From Lithodes maja (Eukaryota > Arthropoda > Malacostraca > Decapoda > Lithodidae): DNA of 64,000 bases. The stretch lies in NCBI GenBank assembly GCA_037953745.1, contig JBAKBP010000199.1:289231-353230 (forward strand), given 5' to 3'. Each line of letters begins with the position of its first letter. Position 1 is the first letter of the stretch. Position numbers and translations under genes: made by a program. Below are positions 60,577-64,000 of this stretch, piece by piece. The notes under the pieces were generated by a model that saw only the letters and a program-made list of their open reading frames with translations, was not told where the DNA came from and did no database searches.

Positions 60577-60629
60577 ATAAGTAGGTACATTTATATAGTG
60601 TAAGTAGGTACATTTATATAGTGTAAGTA
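60577..60629. repeat. Two copies of a 24-bp repeat
   Basis: AAGTAGGTACATTTATATAG with GTGT occurs twice in tandem. Confidence 0.8.
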
Positions 60630-60760
60630 TACTCCAGTTCTTGCTCTCAAATCTTAACACAGTCTTGTTCTTGTTTTTTTTCTGTTACTTCTTCTTCTTG
60701 GTTTGCTTCTTATTGTTCTTGCTCTCACTTCCATTATTGTCATGTTGTTGTTGTTGTTTC

Positions 60761-61060
60761 ACCTTGTCTCAACCACCGTTGTTGTTGTTGTTGTCTGTAC
60801 CACCGCTGTTGTACCGCCGTTGACATTTCACTGGCACCTGGTTGTTATTCTATGACACCTTTGAGAAACTATCAGGTGTTGTTAATACGTACACATTGGC
60901 CTCTCTCTCTCTCTCTCTATCTATTGTCTCAACCACTGTTGCTGTTGTTGTTGTTGTTGTTGTTGTTGTCTGTACCACCGTGGTTGTACCACCGTTGACA
61001 TTTCACTGGTACCTGGTTGTTATTCTAGTGACACCTTTGAGAAAACTACCAGGTGAACAC
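60761..61060. repeat. Direct duplication of about 125 bp with (GTT)n
   Basis: The stretch 60761-60883 recurs at about 60927-61055. Both contain TCTCAACCAC, a GTT run, TGACATTTCACTGG, ACCTGGTTGTTATTCTA and GACACCTTTGAGAAA. A CT run (60900-60920) separates them. The second copy leads directly into the Penelope-like coding sequence. Confidence 0.8.
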
Positions 61061-61507
61061 AAAAATTACGAGGCCGTCTTAAAAGAAATAATCTCCAAGC
61101 ATGTCCACCCAACCAACCCGGAAAACAAAATCAAATTAATAATTTATTACAAATCCCCCAAGACCTCCAACCTCGTTCTCCGTAACAAACCAGCTTCCAC
61201 CAAGATAAAGAGCCCGATGACCGACGATCACGTCATTTACCAACATACCTGTAATTATGAGGACTGTGGACCTCATTCCTATATTGGCATGACGCAGACT
61301 CGTCTTTCACGTCGGTTAACTCTTCACCTTCAGGCTGGAGCCATCAAAGACCACTATCTCACCCCCAGCCACCCCCACCTCACACGCAACAAGTTAGAGA
61401 AACACACCACCATACTCGATAAAGAAAGTGACCCAAGGAGATTACCTATACTCGAAGCTTTATATATATCCAAGCCTTACATCCTAACATCAACAACCAA
61501 ACTCTAG
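61027..61507 (+). pseudogene. Penelope-like element 2: C-terminal GIY-YIG endonuclease
   Basis: The frame encodes LIIYYKSPKTSNLVLRN, then the nuclease DDHVIYQHTCNYEDCGPHSY with IGMTQTRLSRRLTLHLQAG, and LPILEALYISK at the end. Tyr, YIG-type SYIG, Arg and a late Glu are present. The RT domain that should precede it is absent; the sequence is truncated at about 61030 where the upstream duplication begins. It is from a different Penelope lineage than element 1, with a second Cys pair before the YIG. Confidence 0.9.
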
Positions 61508-61998
61508 ACCTTCAGATCCTTCCTTCTGCCAAAAGGCACTACCCTACAGGACCTAACGTCCCTCCTCGCCCCCCCCGGTGCCCTTAACGCAGCCCCCCGC
61601 GCTACCTCCTTCAGCTTCGTCTTCTGCCGGCGCCACACGGACCACACAACTTAGGCCACGCCCCTCGACACGCAGCCAATCAGCTTTGACCCCGCCACCC
61701 GACCAACACCAACCCGCATCCAGTGCGCCTGCGTGAAGCGGTTCCCCCTTCTGCACTCCTAGAATACCCCTCCACCAATAGGAGACTTTTGCCCCCTGAT
61801 TTTCGCCTCCTCTGATCCTCCTCCCTCTATATATACCCTTCCTATTTCCAAACCCTCTACTTATTCCCCCTCCTTCCTAAAAAAAAAAAAAAAAAAAAAA
61901 TATATATCATTCTATCCTTACTTGATAATGCTGGTTGTCCAGTGAAATGCGTCGTATATCCTGTATCATCATGTACATTTATGTAACCCTGTACCACC
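61508..61998 (+). promoter_or_regulatory. Penelope-like element 2: linker (pseudo-LTR) with promoter-like motifs
   Basis: This stretch lies between the end of one Penelope-like ORF copy and the start of the next. It has CCAAT-type motifs (GCCAATCAGC near 61675 and ACCAATAGGA near 61774), a TATA box at 61828-61835 (CTCTATATATACCC), an A-run at 61879-61900 and a hammerhead-like motif at 61921-61954. Its position is that of the pseudo-LTR of tandemly arranged Penelope elements. Confidence 0.65.
61921..61954 (+). ncRNA. Hammerhead-ribozyme-like motif
   Basis: TTGATAATG, then a stem CTGG with CCAG around TTGT, then TGAAATGCGTCGTA. This follows the hammerhead order of CTGATGA-like core, stem II, GAAA and GTC cleavage site. 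The first core box deviates (TTGATAA for CTGATGA), and stem I is weak. Penelope-like elements are known to carry hammerhead motifs, so the location supports the reading. Confidence 0.4.
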
Positions 61999-62151
61999 AT
62001 GAATTTTGCTCATCTCATTCATCTACTTCCTGCTACCCAGCGAAAACTCATCAGAGACCTGGAAACTTTGAATAATAAAATTTCCAACGCAGAAATTGCC
62101 ATTTCTTTCAACCTCGTATGTATTAAAGAACATTTATTACCTGGCTTTACT

Positions 62152-62154
<3 letters not shown>
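61999..62154 (+). pseudogene. Penelope-like element 2: N-terminal start of a second ORF copy
   Basis: The ATG at 61999 opens MNFAHLIHLLPATQRKLIRD followed by LETLNNKISNAEIAISFN and CIKEHLLPGFTNIY. The LxxKI-xxxEIxISFNxxCxxxxLxPxFTNI layout is that of the N-terminus of Penelope-type RTs. The frame then runs into an (AT)n repeat at 62155, so only 52 codons survive. Confidence 0.65.

Positions 62155-62192
<38 letters not shown>
62155..62192. repeat. (AT)n microsatellite
   Basis: A pure AT run that separates the Penelope fragment from the next element. Confidence 0.95.
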
Positions 62193-62195
<3 letters not shown>

Positions 62196-63292
62196 GACGC
62201 ACCCAGTGCGTAGCAACGCAACCTGATTGTACTCCTTGGTACTCCACTGTACCGTCACGGTGCGTGTACCGTGTACCGTGCTGGCTGCTTATATTGAGTG
62301 TGACAACGTATAACTATGTTCTTTGTATCTCTGCAAAGGTCTCGTCATTTGCTAACCAGTGGTGGGTTTTGTTTTAAGCCATGTCGAGACCTTCCATTTA
62401 ATATGTAGTATCAATAGAGAAGTTGATAGATAAGACAGTGGGAATTCAGAGAGAGAGAGTGAGTTAGACTTCAGAGCGAGAGGGTAGTGGTGCGCCACGC
62501 TGCCGGGGGGGGTGGTTGCCAGACGTATGGACCGGTTGGCAGCCCTGCGCTTATAGCTAGGTGCGACAGGGTTGGTAGTACATTGCCGCCTGCCTATGCT
62601 GTCTGGGCTGCCCATGTTGTCGTACAGCACATTGCCTGGAGGCTCGCTGTGTGCTCTATGACCAGGTTGCCTAGAACCTTTGAGATTCTAACATCCCTTG
62701 CCCTCTCTCCCAATTTCTCATGGTTGCACTCTTTCTCTCTGACGACATTACTCTCATTTCATTCTTCTCTCTATTTAAATGCATACCCTTCCCTTGAGGT
62801 CCTAAAGGAGTTTCAGCACTCACCTCTCGTATTACTCTTAGGACAAGCATATATTTACATGTATTAGATTTAAGGGGTTAATGTGAACAGCGATCTTCTT
62901 GATGAGGATAGTTGGTGAACGTTCTACATGTTCACGAGTTATATGCCCAGCTCATCATCCAATTTGTGACTAGACTAGTGCCATGTGTAAGAGCCCGACC
63001 ATGCCCAGGAGTTGTCTGTAGAGGGGCGAGGACTTAGCCTTGATTTGCCTACCGAGCCAGGAGCGAGTGTAGTACCAGAGACTACAGCTCGCTCGTAGTG
63101 CCGGTATAGTAGAGTAACGTAATTTATCTGTCCTTGTGTTCTCTGCAGTCTTTTCCTGGGTTCTCGCTTTCGGTGCTGGGACTCGTTGTTCCTGTGACTT
63201 GGCCTGCTAGCTAGAACACATGGGGATGATGAGTGGGTTATATCTTTATTTTACTATGCATTGCAGCTCTCTTTAAGTATATGTATGTAACA
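62193..63292 (+). repeat. Possible solo LTR of another gypsy-type element
   Basis: It begins TGTGACGCACCC, close to the TGTGACGCATG start of the gypsy LTRs, and a TGTAACA end lies at 63286-63292, like CGTAACA. Some internal words recall those LTRs: GTGGTGCGCCACGC near 62489 compares with GTGGGTGCGCCATGCG, and AGAGAGAGAGTG precedes it. No internal region or second copy is present and flanking duplications do not match. Confidence 0.35.
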
Positions 63293-63506
63293 CTTTACAA
63301 TACACATTACTCACACACAAGACAACACTATTAATACTTTCATGTATCAATTAACTGCACTGTCGTTTTGCTGCTGTGTCCGGAGTTCTATTGCGTAGGG
63401 CGCATACGGACTCAGAGGGGAGACAGAGTGAGAGAAGCGAAGTAGCCTATGCGGTAGTAGGCTACCGGCGCAGTACTGTTGCCTGCAACCTTTTAGTTAT
63501 TCCAAG
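63293..63506. other. Unassigned DNA
   Basis: No feature recognised. Confidence 0.4.
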
Positions 63507-64000
63507 TACAGTCGACGCTCGATTTAACGGACTACTGGGGGGGAGACCCAGTCCGTTGCTGGGAAATGACCGTTGCTGGAAAATCGCTCTCGAAAATCGC
63601 CAATTTTCCCCTAATATGCTTCGAAAATGAAGATTTTTAACTTTCCGGGTGTTTTTAAGTCTTTCCTTACATATTCTCACTTTAGCCAATTTCTTGCCCT
63701 TAGAGGTCTCCTCAGATTTCCTTGCCTGTGTATTTTTAGGCAAGGAACGCCAATAAAATCCCGTTTCATCAGCATTGTACACCTGTGACAGGGCTAGCCC
63801 TTCGTCTTCTATTAGTTTGTTCAGCTTAAGACGGAAGGGCTCGACACTAGTATTGTCAGCACTCCCAGCCTCACCGTGTGCTTTCACATTGAAAAGCCCA
63901 TGACGATTGCGGAAGCGCCACAACCACCCATCACTGCCCTTAAACTCAACAATGCCCAAATGTTCGGCCAACTTTGTTGCGGCCATTAACATTTCAACAC
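63507..64000 (-). mobile_element. Tigger/pogo-like DNA transposon, end truncated by window
   Basis: A TA at 63507-63508 is followed by CAGTCGACGCTCGATTTAAC, a terminal repeat of the Tigger type, and a transposase gene reads from beyond the window edge toward it. Only this end is visible. Confidence 0.75.
63640..64000 (-). pseudogene. Tigger-like transposase, partial
   Basis: The visible minus-strand frame starts beyond the window. It has the end of the CENP-B-type DNA-binding domain (AEHLGIVEFKGSDGWLWRFR, NRHGLFNVKAHGEA) and then the start of the DDE catalytic domain, QVYNADETGFYWRSLPKNTQ, where the Asp of NADE is the first catalytic residue. RKSEETSKGKKLAKVRI resembles the next Tigger block, but the later catalytic residues never appear; the frame runs into the terminal region within about 30 codons. 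The gene is therefore internally deleted, suggesting a non-autonomous copy. Confidence 0.8.

Noticed and set aside
62019..62258. ORFs encoding (IY)n runs
   Set aside because: Products of translating the AT microsatellite at 62155-62192.
1..64000. Host protein-coding genes or CRISPR arrays
   Set aside because: All long frames resolve to transposon proteins or their shadows. The tandem repeats lack regular unique spacers, and the content is that of an animal genome.

Overview
The window looks like intergenic, repeat-packed DNA from a metazoan, most likely an arthropod; a decapod crustacean would fit, but nothing here fixes the species. I found no convincing host gene. Roughly three quarters of the 64 kb is retrotransposon sequence, much of it nested: two BEL/Pao elements, five Ty3/gypsy-type LTR elements (called A to E here), two Penelope-like elements with GIY-YIG endonuclease, several non-LTR LINE copies, a tRNA-derived SINE, several TTAA-bounded MITE-like elements, a TA-type foldback element and a Tigger/pogo transposase fragment at the right end.

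Layout. 1-5.4 kb: small DNA-transposon derivatives, LINE scraps and unclassified DNA. 5.4-18.3 kb: a decayed BEL element (BEL-1, minus strand) broken by a TTAA MITE (6047-6481), a foldback element (8263-8779), a partial repeat (10167-10830) and a complete second BEL element (BEL-2, 11057-18173, minus strand, LTRs with 5-bp GCTGG duplication). 18.3-19.4 kb: two more TTAA elements. 19.4-24.6 kb: gypsy A (minus), 3' part only. 24.6-32.8 kb: gypsy B (minus), both LTRs, internally deleted. 32.8-39.3 kb: gypsy C (plus), lacking its 5' LTR and first part of gag. 39.3-45.3 kb: gypsy D (plus), another subfamily, decayed, with a SINE inside. 45.3-46.9 kb: Penelope-like element 1. 47.3-57.9 kb: gypsy E (plus), both LTRs, TATC duplication, with a LINE inserted in it. 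58.3-59.6 kb: a 5'-truncated LINE. 60-61 kb: tandem repeats. 61-62.2 kb: Penelope-like element 2 in the partial head-to-tail arrangement typical of that group. 62.2-63.3 kb: a possible solo LTR. 63.5 kb to the end: Tigger-like transposon.

The most interesting biology is in the gypsy elements. Wherever it can be read, the order is Gag, protease, integrase, reverse transcriptase, RNase H: a copia-like order in elements whose proteins are gypsy-like, as known for the Gmr1-like group. Every A, B, C and E LTR carries a stem-loop whose paired bases change together between subfamilies, and each of these elements has a second 21-nt hairpin just after pol. B and E share a long open reading frame in which a segment spanning the end of integrase and the start of reverse transcriptase is present twice, once recognisably and once extremely diverged. 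No copy here is complete: A keeps integrase but has stop codons, C has lost the integrase core in frame, and B and E look non-autonomous.
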